Positions 25,479-33,605 of a stretch of DNA of 64,000 nucleotides are shown here, one piece after another (position 1 is the stretch's first letter; every line of letters begins with the position of its first letter). The DNA comes from DASYGT01 sp035999365 (GTDB lineage: Bacteria; Actinomycetota; Actinomycetes; Mycobacteriales; Jatrophihabitantaceae): assembly GCA_035999365.1 (NCBI GenBank), contig DASYGT010000055.1, positions 1-64,000 on the forward strand, in the 5' to 3' direction. Both the position numbers and the translations under genes were made by a program. Under the pieces are notes generated by a model, which worked only from the letters and a program-made list of their open reading frames with translations, searched no databases and was not told the origin of the DNA.

Positions 25479-26039
25479 GTGCGATCTCCCTGGGGATGGA
25501 ACCCGGCCACGCTGTGGGCGGTGGGCATCGCGGTGCTCGCCGTGGCGGCCGTCATCGTCGTGGTGCGCGACGGTCACGATCGCCGCGCGACGCGGGAGAA
25601 ATCCGCCAACCTCATCGATGTGGAACGCGACGGCGCCGAACCGGGTGTCATCGCGTTCGTGCTCACGAATCTCGGCGATCAGCCGGTGTTCCTGCGCAGC
25701 GTCCTGCTGTGGATCGATCTGCACGTGCAGGCCCGCGATCTGCTCGCCGATCGATCCCTTGTCACCACCCGCTGGCCGTGGATCCTCGGCCGCGTGCAGG
25801 TGCGGTGCGAGTGCCGTCCGGGCGATCACGGTTTTCAAGTGGCACCCAAGGAGACGCGCCGGGTCTCCGTGCGGCTTCAGCGGCCGGAGTACTCAGCGCG
25901 CGTACTGGCGACCGGCGTCGCCTTCGTCGACGCCGAGGGACGAACGTTCACGCGTCGAACCGACGGTCGTGTGCTCAGCGGCGAGCGGGTTTCGCCTCGA
26001 CTGCGACGACGATCCCGCGCGGGGGACCCGCTCACCTGA
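25479..26039 (+). CDS. Single-pass membrane protein, last gene of the TerD operon
   Basis: A 186-residue protein of no recognised family. One N-terminal helix (LWAVGIAVLAVAAVIVVV, about residues 12-29) anchors a beta-rich domain (residues 50-165: PGVIAFVLTNLGDQPVFLRS, then ETRRVSVRLQRPEY) that looks like an Ig-like sandwich, ending in an Arg-rich tail. GTG 25479 is 2 nt after the TerD stop, so it is co-translated. The orientation of the sandwich is unknown; the Arg-rich C-terminus argues for it being cytoplasmic, facing TerD. Its stop overlaps the convergent dehydrogenase by 8 nt. Confidence 0.75.
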   Translation: MRSPWGWNPATLWAVGIAVLAVAAVIVVVRDGHDRRATREKSANLIDVERDGAEPGVIAFVLTNLGDQPVFLRSVLLWIDLHVQARDLLADRSLVTTRWPWILGRVQVRCECRPGDHGFQVAPKETRRVSVRLQRPEYSARVLATGVAFVDAEGRTFTRRTDGRVLSGERVSPRLRRRSRAGDPLT

Positions 26040-27099
26040 TCGTGCCGACGCCAGGAATCAGCGGCAGGTCGAGCGCCGTCACCCAGCCCGGCGGCAAGTC
26101 GTTCACGTAGGGCACGGCATTCAGAGCACGCAATCCCGTCGCCAGGCAGCCGGCCGTCGCGGCGTCGCGACCGCTGCCGTCGGTGTAGCGGAAAGCCGTT
26201 TCCTGCGTGATCGACGGGGAACCGGTGATCTCGACGCGATAGACGTCGTCCTGACTGCCGCGAGGCCAATCCGGTGCCGCGTCATGGCCGATCCGGTTGA
26301 TGTGCTCGAGCTGAATGCGCGTCCGGCCCTGGTAGTTGCCGTTGATCGTGAAGCGGATCGCGGCCACCTGTCCCGGCTGGATCCCGCCCTTCGCCGACGG
26401 GATGGCGCGTTCGGTCACCCACTTGTCCCAGGTCGTCGTGATCTCATCGAGCTCGACGCCCACTGCGTGCGCGATCATCGGCACCGTGGCACCCCAGGAC
26501 ATCACGAGCACCTCCGGCCATTCGAGCAGGGCCTTGAACCCGGGTTCGCGGCCGATCCCCATCTCGGTCTCGTAGTCGCCCTCGTAGTTGGCGTAGTCGA
26601 GTATCTCCAGGGCTCGCACGAGTTCGATCTCGCTGCACAGACCCATCAGCGTCATCGGGAACAGGTCGTTGGCGAATCCTGGATCGATCCCGGTGGTGAA
26701 GCACGATGATCCGCCGCGCTCACACGCTTGGGCGATCGGGTCGATCCATGCTGCCGGGTTCTGCTTCATCCCCGGCCAGACCCACGGAGTCATCGCCGTG
26801 GAGCAGACGTCGATGCCAGCGTTGAGGAAGGCGGTCATCACGCGAATGTTGTCGTCTGCCTTCGCGGCTGTCGGCCCGTAGTGGACGAGTGCGTCCGGGC
26901 GCAGTGCGATGAGCGCGTCGAGGTCGTCGGTGGCCATCACGCCGATCGGCTCGATGCCGCAGATCTCGCCGACGTCCTTGCCGACCTTGGCGGGATTGGA
27001 CACGCCGACACCGACCAGGTCGAACTGAGGATGTGCGACGAGCTCCTCGATCACCAGTCTGCCGACGAATCCCGTGCCCCAGATGACGATCCGCTTCAC
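26032..27099 (-). CDS. NAD(P)-dependent dehydrogenase, dihydrodipicolinate-reductase/amine-dehydrogenase-like
   Basis: A 355-residue two-domain oxidoreductase. Residues 3-12 form the Rossmann GxGxxG (IVIWGTGFVG), followed by a DapB-like/diaminopimelate-dehydrogenase-like body (YGPTAAKADDN, TTGIDPGFANDLFP). Database relatives are labelled NAD(P)H-dependent amine dehydrogenases; true substrates of most are unknown. It starts at GTG 27099 inside a GTGA overlap with the SDR gene, so both belong to one operon behind a KstR-type box. In that setting a role in steroid or terpenoid side-chain metabolism is possible but only inferred. Confidence 0.83.
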   Translation of the reverse strand: MKRIVIWGTGFVGRLVIEELVAHPQFDLVGVGVSNPAKVGKDVGEICGIEPIGVMATDDLDALIALRPDALVHYGPTAAKADDNIRVMTAFLNAGIDVCSTAMTPWVWPGMKQNPAAWIDPIAQACERGGSSCFTTGIDPGFANDLFPMTLMGLCSEIELVRALEILDYANYEGDYETEMGIGREPGFKALLEWPEVLVMSWGATVPMIAHAVGVELDEITTTWDKWVTERAIPSAKGGIQPGQVAAIRFTINGNYQGRTRIQLEHINRIGHDAAPDWPRGSQDDVYRVEITGSPSITQETAFRYTDGSGRDAATAGCLATGLRALNAVPYVNDLPPGWVTALDLPLIPGVGTIR

Positions 27100-27875
27100 C
27101 GGCTCAGCTCACCCGCATTGACGAGTAGGTGTTGCCCGGTGACGGCTTGGGCAAGATCCGAGACGAAGAATGCCGCGACGTCGGCAACCTCGCCGTCCTC
27201 GGCCATCCGTCGCATCGGGAACTTGCCGACGATGGCATGCAGGGCCTCGTCCTCGGTGATCTTCTTGTGTGCCGCCGTGCCCTTCACGAACATCTCGACC
27301 GGCGGACCCCACATCCACGAGGGGACGACCATGTTGAGCCGGATGTTGTCCGGGCCGAGTTCGTCGACCAGGTAGTACATCGTCGTGAGCAGCGCGTTCT
27401 TCGTTGCGGCGTAGCCGGCCTGAGGTAGCGACGGCTTGAACATCGACTGCGAACCGATGAAGACCACGCCACCGCCGCCCGCAGCCTTGAGCGCTTTCGC
27501 GGCGGGACGCAGCACTGTCAGAGCCCCGAGCACGTTCGTGTCGAAAGCGGTGCGCCAGTGCGCGAAGTCGGTGTCATAGAGGCCGCCCCAGACGTTCTCG
27601 TAGGCGGCCACCTGGATCAGACCGTCGAGCGAACCGAATCGATCGACGGCGACGTCGACGAGCTGCTCGCACGCCGCTGCATCGGTGATGTCGGTGGGGC
27701 GATGGGCGACCCGCTCGCCGCTCGGGTCGAGCTCGGCAGCGATGGCGGCGAGCTTGTCGGCGTTGCGCGCCGCGATCACCACATTGGCGCCCTGCCGCAG
27801 CGCACTCTCGGCACATTCTCGCCCCAACCCCGGGCCGACACCGGTGACGAGCACGGTCTTGCCATCGAGCAGCAC
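27096..27875 (-). CDS. SDR-family oxidoreductase, KstR-box associated
   Basis: A 259-residue short-chain dehydrogenase. Cofactor motif TGVGPGLGR near residue 10, the VAAYEN (NAAG-like) segment, catalytic Ser in FIGSQS and Tyr/Lys in YAATK, and a late GQHLLVNAGE. GTG 27875 is preferred over ATG 27890 because AAGGAG lies 6 nt before it, while the ATG lacks a site. A KstR-type palindrome lies 34 nt upstream. The protein is visibly paralogous to the SDR at 58351 (same GVGPGLGR and AAR-type cofactor region), which is also behind a KstR-type box. Substrate probably a hydroxysteroid or similar alcohol; inferred. Confidence 0.9.
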   Translation of the reverse strand: MLLDGKTVLVTGVGPGLGRECAESALRQGANVVIAARNADKLAAIAAELDPSGERVAHRPTDITDAAACEQLVDVAVDRFGSLDGLIQVAAYENVWGGLYDTDFAHWRTAFDTNVLGALTVLRPAAKALKAAGGGGVVFIGSQSMFKPSLPQAGYAATKNALLTTMYYLVDELGPDNIRLNMVVPSWMWGPPVEMFVKGTAAHKKITEDEALHAIVGKFPMRRMAEDGEVADVAAFFVSDLAQAVTGQHLLVNAGELSR

Positions 27876-27909
27876 GGCACGCTCCTTCATCTGCCAAACC
27901 GGCGCTCAG

Positions 27910-27923
27910 TAGAACACGTTCTA
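27910..27923. promoter_or_regulatory. KstR-type operator 1
   Basis: TAGAACACGTTCTA fits the KstR consensus TNNAACNNGTTNNA exactly and is a 7-bp inverted repeat when the flanking G and C are included. It lies 34 nt upstream of the SDR start, where a TetR-family repressor such as KstR would block transcription. Confidence 0.7.
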
Positions 27924-27968
27924 CATCTGAGACACCAGATGCCGAAGCCGTGAGTGGGGGATCAACAG

Positions 27969-28715
27969 TCAGTGGCGGAATTCGAGGGCGGCCTCGCGGA
28001 ACGACTCCTCGGCCAGCATCTGCCGGTACCGATCCGGGCCGGCCAAGCTCAGCAGGGGGCCCACCTGGCTCTGCTGGCAGAGCATCGCGCGGTACTTCGT
28101 CTCGAGCAGTTCCCCTTCGAGAATCACATGGATCGACAGCTCGTCGACGGTGTGCGTGATCGGCTCGCGTTCGGCCATCATCACCAGTCCCGGGTCGATG
28201 AACTCGGAGACCCGCTGCTGCCACTGGGGCGTCACGGCTGCGTAATGCAGCGCGGGCGCATAGGGCGCTCCGGCGGCAGCCGAGGCTGCTACGGCAGCAG
28301 TCGTCCAGTCGGAGACAGCGATGTGGTCGGGATGGAACGTGCCGCCGTCGGGCCCGAACGTCAGGACGGTGTCGGGCCGCACCGCGTCGGCAATCTCGCG
28401 GATGCGCGCAGTGGCCTCGGCGGGGTCGACGTCGGCACACCCGCCGTCCGGGTAGTCGAGCCAGATGTGTTCCGTGACGCCGATCTCGTCGAGACAGGCC
28501 TGCAGTTCTTCGGTTCGCACGGCAGCGAGGGATGGGCCCGGCGGCCAGCGATCGGCGTCGGTCGAGCCGAGTTCCCCACGCGTTGCCGTTACGCAGACGA
28601 CCCGGCGCCCGGCACGCACCGCAGCAGCCATCAATCCGGCGCAGCCGTAGCTCTCGTCGTCGGGATGTGCCCACACGGAAAGAATCGTCCCGAGGTCTGG
28701 TGGCTGAGAGGTCAC
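27969..28715 (-). CDS. PIG-L/LmbE-family deacetylase
   Basis: A 248-residue zinc-dependent N-deacetylase. The metal site AHPDDE is at residues 16-21 and the third ligand in TFHPDH near residue 127; Asp of the first motif would be the base. Family members include the mycothiol enzymes MshB and Mca and GlcNAc-PI deacetylases. Length (248) is closer to general LmbE proteins than to MshB (about 300). Start GTG 28715 lies 4 nt after the upstream SHOCT gene stop, so the pair is co-transcribed. The substrate is an N-acetylated sugar or thiol conjugate, not resolvable here. Confidence 0.88.
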   Translation of the reverse strand: MTSQPPDLGTILSVWAHPDDESYGCAGLMAAAVRAGRRVVCVTATRGELGSTDADRWPPGPSLAAVRTEELQACLDEIGVTEHIWLDYPDGGCADVDPAEATARIREIADAVRPDTVLTFGPDGGTFHPDHIAVSDWTTAAVAASAAAGAPYAPALHYAAVTPQWQQRVSEFIDPGLVMMAEREPITHTVDELSIHVILEGELLETKYRAMLCQQSQVGPLLSLAGPDRYRQMLAEESFREAALEFRH

Positions 28716-28719
28716 GCCG

Positions 28720-29031
28720 CTATCCCATCAGCAACCAGATGGTGGCGGCCAGTGCCACGACGGCCAGTGCAGCCAGCGCGAAGAGCATCGGCAGGTCGCT
28801 GTTCGGATTCCGCCGCGGCGGCGCATCGCGATGGGAGTTCGGCGCCGCTGCCGTGCGTGGAGCGCGAGCGGGGGGAGCAGCTCGGTCGGGCGCCCTGGAG
28901 GGAGCTACGGCCCGCCCCCGCTTCACCTTGTAGCCGAGCAAGCGCCTGCGGGCGTCGGTGTACTCGTCCTCGGTCAGGAGGCCTGCCTGGTAGAGGGCGC
29001 GCAGCTGCACCAGATCTCGCGGGTTGGTCAT
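28720..29031 (-). CDS. SHOCT-domain protein with C-terminal membrane helix
   Basis: A 103-residue protein. Residues 5-33 (LVQLRALYQAGLLTEDEYTD and following) are a SHOCT motif, a short C-terminal-type oligomerisation helix pair. A basic Ala/Pro/Arg linker follows, then a tail-anchor helix (LFALAALAVVALAATIWLLM). ATG 29031 has GGGAG upstream; the ATG at 29067 adds unrelated residues. Role unknown; it precedes the PIG-L gene by 4 nt. A 12-bp inverted repeat lies 20 nt upstream. Confidence 0.78.
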   Translation of the reverse strand: MTNPRDLVQLRALYQAGLLTEDEYTDARRRLLGYKVKRGRAVAPSRAPDRAAPPARAPRTAAAPNSHRDAPPRRNPNSDLPMLFALAALAVVALAATIWLLMG

Positions 29032-29050
29032 CGACTCCCTTCCGGACAGG

Positions 29051-29091
29051 GCCGACCCGCCGCGCACCCGAAGCGACCCCGGCGGGTCGGC
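29051..29091. promoter_or_regulatory. 12-bp inverted repeat in the divergent gap
   Basis: GCCGACCCGCCG and CGGCGGGTCGGC are a perfect 12-bp inverted repeat with a 17-nt spacer, in the 255-nt gap between the SHOCT gene (minus) and the oligopeptide transporter (plus). In the SHOCT direction it would lie in the 5' leader or promoter; it may also terminate antisense transcription. Confidence 0.45.
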
Positions 29092-29158
29092 AACGCGCGC
29101 GCAGCGTGTCTGGAGCGGCCATCGTTGTCAATACTCTGCACCTCCCGAGGCGGGCGCA

Positions 29159-29187
29159 TTGGACGGGTGGCGTGCGTCACGCATAAT
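29159..29187 (+). promoter_or_regulatory. Promoter of the oligopeptide transporter operon
   Basis: TTGGAC, 17 nt, CATAAT: a good sigma-70-type -35/-10 pair about 100 nt upstream of the first permease ATG, in an AT-richer pocket of the sequence. Confidence 0.6.
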
Positions 29188-29286
29188 CAGTCCGATGTAC
29201 GCCAGGACAATCGCCATAACCGCGACACATCTCGCCTCGCCTCGCCGGGCGTCCACCTCGGCGCGCGGCGCGGGTCAGGAGCCCGG

Positions 29287-30270
29287 ATGCTGAAATACAT
29301 TGCCCGGCGTTTCGTCAACTACCTCGTCCTGGTGTTCGTCGCGACGAGCCTGGCCTACGTGCTGGCGTCGATGACGCTGAGCCCGATCTCTCGCTATCTG
29401 GCCACCGGCCGCAGGGTCGATCTGAACTCGGTACACGCGAACCTGCGCTCGTACAACATGGATCCCGGCACGCCGATCTGGACGCGGTACTGGCGATGGC
29501 TGAACGGGATCTTCGTGCACGGCAACTTCGGCAAGGTCTTCCCCGGCAACGAGCAGGTGACGACCGAGATGGCTCGCCGGATCGGCGTCAGCCTGCGACT
29601 GCTGCTCGTCGGCACGCTGCTTGCAGTGGTGTTCGGTGTGCTGCTCGGTGTCTACAGCGCATTGCGGCAGTACAAGGTCTCCGATCACGTGTTGACCTTC
29701 GTCTCGTTCATCCTGTTGTCGACACCGGTGTTCCTGCTCGCGACACTGATCAAGTTCGGAGCGATCAAGCTCAACGGCGCGGTCGGTTCCGTCTGGTTCC
29801 CCACATCGGACGAGTACGACCCCGGGCAGGCGGGCGACATCCTGGCCCGCATGCAACATCTGATATTGCCCACGGCGGTTTTGGTGCTCGGACCTGCAGG
29901 TGCCGCCTTCTTCAGCCGTTACCAACGCAGCGCGATGCTCGATGTTCTCGGCAGTGACTTCCTGCGCACCGCCCAGGCGAAGGGGCTCACGAAACGTAAA
30001 GCCTTCTACAAGCACGGGCTGCGTACTGCGCTGATACCGATGGCGACCTTCTTCGCCTTCACCTTCGGCCTGCTCATCACCGGTGCCACCTTCACCGAGA
30101 TCATCTTCAACTGGCACGGGATGGGGCAGTGGTCCGTAGAGACCATCCAGGCAGCGGACATCAACGGCATCGCGGCGGTCACCGGCTTCGTTGCTGTGAT
30201 GATCTTGATCTCCAGCCTGCTGTCAGACATCTTCTACGCGATCCTCGACCCTCGCGTGCGGATCAATTAG
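29287..30270 (+). CDS. Oligopeptide/dipeptide ABC transporter permease (DppB type)
   Basis: A 327-residue permease with six helices. MLKYIARRFVNYLVLVFVAT is the standard DppB start, and the EAA-type coupling loop is seen in DFLRTAQAKGLTKRKAFYKH (about residues 225-245). Start ATG 29287; the open frame further upstream runs through the promoter and is rejected. It is followed by DppC-type, fused ATPase and binding-protein genes, forming a complete peptide importer. Confidence 0.93.
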   Translation: MLKYIARRFVNYLVLVFVATSLAYVLASMTLSPISRYLATGRRVDLNSVHANLRSYNMDPGTPIWTRYWRWLNGIFVHGNFGKVFPGNEQVTTEMARRIGVSLRLLLVGTLLAVVFGVLLGVYSALRQYKVSDHVLTFVSFILLSTPVFLLATLIKFGAIKLNGAVGSVWFPTSDEYDPGQAGDILARMQHLILPTAVLVLGPAGAAFFSRYQRSAMLDVLGSDFLRTAQAKGLTKRKAFYKHGLRTALIPMATFFAFTFGLLITGATFTEIIFNWHGMGQWSVETIQAADINGIAAVTGFVAVMILISSLLSDIFYAILDPRVRIN

Positions 30271-30282
30271 GGAGCGACGGCG

Positions 30283-31308
30283 ATGACGAACCCGATTCAG
30301 ATCCGCCCCGGCGACGGTGGCATCGAAGAACCCCTGATGCCGGAGGCCCCGGCCGGCGGCGCAGGCGCAGGCGGTATGGCTCCGCTGCTGGAAGCAGAGG
30401 CCGGCGGCGGTGGGGGCGGCGGGACGGGACCTGATCGCCCGGGCCGCAACATCTCGCGCGGGCGCCTCGTGTGGATGCGCTTTCGACGCAAGAAGCTCGC
30501 GCTCATCGGAGTCATCCTGCTTGTCGCGATCGCCGTGCTCGCGTGGGCCGGCCCATACCTGACGCACTGGAAGGTCGACACGCTCGACCCGGACCTGAGC
30601 CAGGCGAACAAGGGACCGACCTCGCACCACTGGTTCGGCTCCGACCAGATCGGGCACGACCTGTTCATCCAGACGATCAGCGGCCTGCAGAAGTCGCTGA
30701 CCGTCGGCCTCGTGGCAGCCCTGCTGAGTACGTTCATCGCGGCGGTGGTCGGCTCGCTCGCCGGCTACTTCGGCAAGCTCACGAACACGGTCCTGATCTG
30801 GATCGTCGACATGATGCTCGTCGTCCCGTCGTTCCTGATCCTGGCGATCATCAGCCCGAAGCTGCGCGGCAAGTCGTTCCTGCTCTTCGCCGTGCTGCTC
30901 GCCGCATTCAGCTGGATGATCACGGCGCGCGTCGTGCGCGGCCTGACCCTCAGCCTGCGGGAACGCGAGTTCGTCTCGGCGGCGCGCTTCATGGGCGTGC
31001 ATCCCATCACGATCATCCGGCGGCACATCCTGCCGAACATGGCGTCGTTCCTGATCGTCGATGTCACCCTCAACGTCGGCGGCGCGATCCTCGCCGAGAC
31101 GAGCCTGTCCTACTTCGGGTTCGGTGTGCAGGCGCCGGACGTCACGCTCGGCACGCTGATCGCCGACGGCACCTCGAACCCGGGGACGAGCCAGGCCTAT
31201 CTGTGGGCGTTCCCCGGCGCCTTCCTGATCCTGATCGTGCTGGGCGTCAACTTCATCGGCGACGGGCTGCGCGATGCGCTCGACGCGACAAGCGGCATGC
31301 AGGCCTGA
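30283..31308 (+). CDS. Oligopeptide/dipeptide ABC transporter permease (DppC type)
   Basis: A 341-residue permease. The first 60 residues are an unusual low-complexity cytoplasmic tail rich in Gly, Ala and Pro (a run of seven Gly near residue 45), before the basic RRKKLALIG entry to TM1. OppC_N-type first helix, then five more helices; coupling loop REREFVSAARFMGVHPITII near residue 230. It starts 12 nt after DppB and ends 8 nt before the ATPase gene. Confidence 0.92.
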   Translation: MTNPIQIRPGDGGIEEPLMPEAPAGGAGAGGMAPLLEAEAGGGGGGGTGPDRPGRNISRGRLVWMRFRRKKLALIGVILLVAIAVLAWAGPYLTHWKVDTLDPDLSQANKGPTSHHWFGSDQIGHDLFIQTISGLQKSLTVGLVAALLSTFIAAVVGSLAGYFGKLTNTVLIWIVDMMLVVPSFLILAIISPKLRGKSFLLFAVLLAAFSWMITARVVRGLTLSLREREFVSAARFMGVHPITIIRRHILPNMASFLIVDVTLNVGGAILAETSLSYFGFGVQAPDVTLGTLIADGTSNPGTSQAYLWAFPGAFLILIVLGVNFIGDGLRDALDATSGMQA

Positions 31309-31316
31309 GGAGAGCA

Positions 31317-33500
31317 GTGACCGCAGAATTCGTCCTGGAGCAAGTCGAGACCGCCTCGGCCAACACTCCGTTGCTCGACGTCCGAGACCTGACCGTGTCC
31401 TTCCCCAGCGAAAGCGGGCGGGTCGAGGCCGTGCGTGGCGTGTCGTACACGCTGACCAAGGGCAAGGTGCTCGGCATCGTCGGCGAGTCCGGCTCGGGCA
31501 AGTCGGTGAGTTCTCTCGCCGTGATGGGGTTGCTGCCCGACAGTGCGCACATCAGCGGCTCGGTTCGTCTGAACGGCGTCGAGTTGCTCGGCCGCAGCGA
31601 CCGCGACATGAGCAAGATCCGCGGCAACGTGATGTCGATGGTGTTCCAGGACCCGCTTTCGGCGCTCACGCCGGTCTACACGGTCGGTGACCAGCTCGCC
31701 GAGGCCGTCCTCACCCACCGCGACGTCGACAAGAAGGCCGCTTACAAGCGGGCAGAGGAGCTGCTCGATCTCGTCGGCATCCCGAATGCAGCAGAGCGCG
31801 TCCGCGCCTTCCCGCACGAGTTCTCCGGTGGCATGCGGCAGCGCGTGATGATCGCGATGGCGGTGGCCAACGACCCCGATCTGATCATCGCCGATGAGCC
31901 GACCACCGCCCTCGACGTCACGATCCAGGCTCAGATCCTCGAGGTCTTCAAGACCGCGCAGGAGGTCACCGGTGCGGCGGTCGTGCTGATCACCCATGAC
32001 CTGGGCGTCGTCGCTGGATTCGCCGACGACGTCCTCGTCATGTACGCCGGCAAGCCGGTCGAGATCGCGCCGGTCGACGAGCTGTACGCCCAACCGCGCA
32101 TGCCGTACACGATCGGGTTGCTCGGTTCGATCCCGCGTCTGGACACCGGCCGTGGCCAGCCGTTGACACCGATCGAGGGATCGCCGCCCTCGCTGGTCTC
32201 GTTGCCGCCGGGCTGCCCGTTCACGCCGCGGTGCCCGGCCCGGATCGCGAAGTGCTCCGAGGTCGAGCCGAGCCTCGAAGCGCTCACCACGACCCATCGC
32301 GCCGCGTGTCACCGCGCGAAGGAAATCCAGTCGGGCATGCTGCCCGCGAGTGATGTGTTCCCGGCGATCGCGATCAAGCCGGGAGAGCTCGAACGCACCC
32401 CGCGTGAGCAACGCAAGGCGGTGCTCGAGATCAGCAACATGGTGAAGCACTTCCCGCTCACCAAGGGTGCGGTGTTCCGCCGCACGGTCGGCGCCGTGCA
32501 CGCCGTCGACGGCGTCAGCTTCGACATCCGTGAGGGCGAGACGCTCGCGCTGGTGGGCGAGTCCGGGTGCGGCAAGACGACGACGATCATGGAGATCCTC
32601 AGCCTGCAGCCGCCGATGGGGGGCACCGTCGCCGTACTCGGCAAACAGGTCGTCGGCCTGTCTCGTTCGGACCGGATGCAGATCAGGCGCGACCTGCAGG
32701 TGGTCTTCCAGGACCCGATGGCCTCACTCGACCCGCGCCTGCCGGTGTCGGACATCATCGCTGAACCGATGCGCACCCACGGCTGGTCGCGCGCGAAGAC
32801 CGATCAGCGCGTTCGCGACCTGCTGCTGACGGTGGGGCTCGACCCGAAGCTGCACCTGGCACGCTTCCCGTCGCAGTTCTCCGGCGGCCAGCGCCAACGC
32901 ATCGCGATCGCCCGCGCGCTCGCGCTGAATCCCCGCATGATCGTGTTGGACGAGCCGGTATCCGCACTCGACGTGTCGATCCAGGCCGGCGTCCTGAACC
33001 TGCTCGAGGGGCTCCGCGCGGACATGGGGCTCTCGTATCTGTTCGTCGCACACGACCTGTCGGTCGTCCGGCACATCTCCGACCGGGTCGCCGTGATGTA
33101 CCTCGGCCGGATCGTCGAACTCGGCTTTGTCGACGACGTGTTCACAGCGCCGTCGCATCCGTACACGCAGGCGCTGCTCTCTGCCATCCCGATCCCGGAT
33201 CCGGTGGCCGAGCGCAATCGCAAGCGGGTCCTTCTCACCGGCGATCTGCCCAGTCCGGCCAACCCGCCGGACGGTTGCCGATTCCGCTCACGCTGCCCGC
33301 TGTATCTGACCCTGCCCGAGGATCGCCAGCGGCGCTGCGCCGAGGTCGACCCGGCCCTCATGCCGCTGACCGCCGAGGGCCACCCGGCCGAACTGCTCGA
33401 CGCCCGGGTTGACGGTGCCGCCGCGGCCGCCGTGGCCGATCCCACGGGCCAGGACCACCTGGCCGCATGCCATTGGGCCCGCGTGGTCGAGGTTGTGTGA
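31317..33500 (+). CDS. Fused dipeptide ABC transporter ATPase (DppD-DppF type)
   Basis: A 727-residue protein with two complete ABC domains. The first (about residues 20-330) has GESGSGKS, signature FSGGMRQR, Walker B IIADEPTTALD and the oligopeptide C-terminal Cys-rich tail (PPGCPFTPRCPARIAKC), which may bind an Fe-S cluster. The second (about 370-700) has GESGCGKTT, FSGGQRQR, IVLDEPVSALD and a similar Cys tail (CRFRSRCPLYL). Such fusions are regular in actinomycetes. GTG 31317 has GAGGAGA upstream; the frame remains open for 280 codons upstream, but this overlaps DppC and is not coding. Confidence 0.93.
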   Translation: MTAEFVLEQVETASANTPLLDVRDLTVSFPSESGRVEAVRGVSYTLTKGKVLGIVGESGSGKSVSSLAVMGLLPDSAHISGSVRLNGVELLGRSDRDMSKIRGNVMSMVFQDPLSALTPVYTVGDQLAEAVLTHRDVDKKAAYKRAEELLDLVGIPNAAERVRAFPHEFSGGMRQRVMIAMAVANDPDLIIADEPTTALDVTIQAQILEVFKTAQEVTGAAVVLITHDLGVVAGFADDVLVMYAGKPVEIAPVDELYAQPRMPYTIGLLGSIPRLDTGRGQPLTPIEGSPPSLVSLPPGCPFTPRCPARIAKCSEVEPSLEALTTTHRAACHRAKEIQSGMLPASDVFPAIAIKPGELERTPREQRKAVLEISNMVKHFPLTKGAVFRRTVGAVHAVDGVSFDIREGETLALVGESGCGKTTTIMEILSLQPPMGGTVAVLGKQVVGLSRSDRMQIRRDLQVVFQDPMASLDPRLPVSDIIAEPMRTHGWSRAKTDQRVRDLLLTVGLDPKLHLARFPSQFSGGQRQRIAIARALALNPRMIVLDEPVSALDVSIQAGVLNLLEGLRADMGLSYLFVAHDLSVVRHISDRVAVMYLGRIVELGFVDDVFTAPSHPYTQALLSAIPIPDPVAERNRKRVLLTGDLPSPANPPDGCRFRSRCPLYLTLPEDRQRRCAEVDPALMPLTAEGHPAELLDARVDGAAAAAVADPTGQDHLAACHWARVVEVV

Positions 33501-33605
33501 CTGCCGCGCAGCGATTCGGTAACAGCCTGGGTCGATTACTGGTGATGTGTCCTGATCCCAACGAAGCTGTGAGTCTGGTGTATCCGCAATAGTGAGGAGA
33601 ACTGA

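Noticed and set aside
30471..31316. Upstream extension of the fused DppD-DppF gene
   Set aside because: It overlaps the dppC-type gene in another frame and reads as low-complexity His/Arg-rich sequence; GTG 31317 has a good ribosome site.
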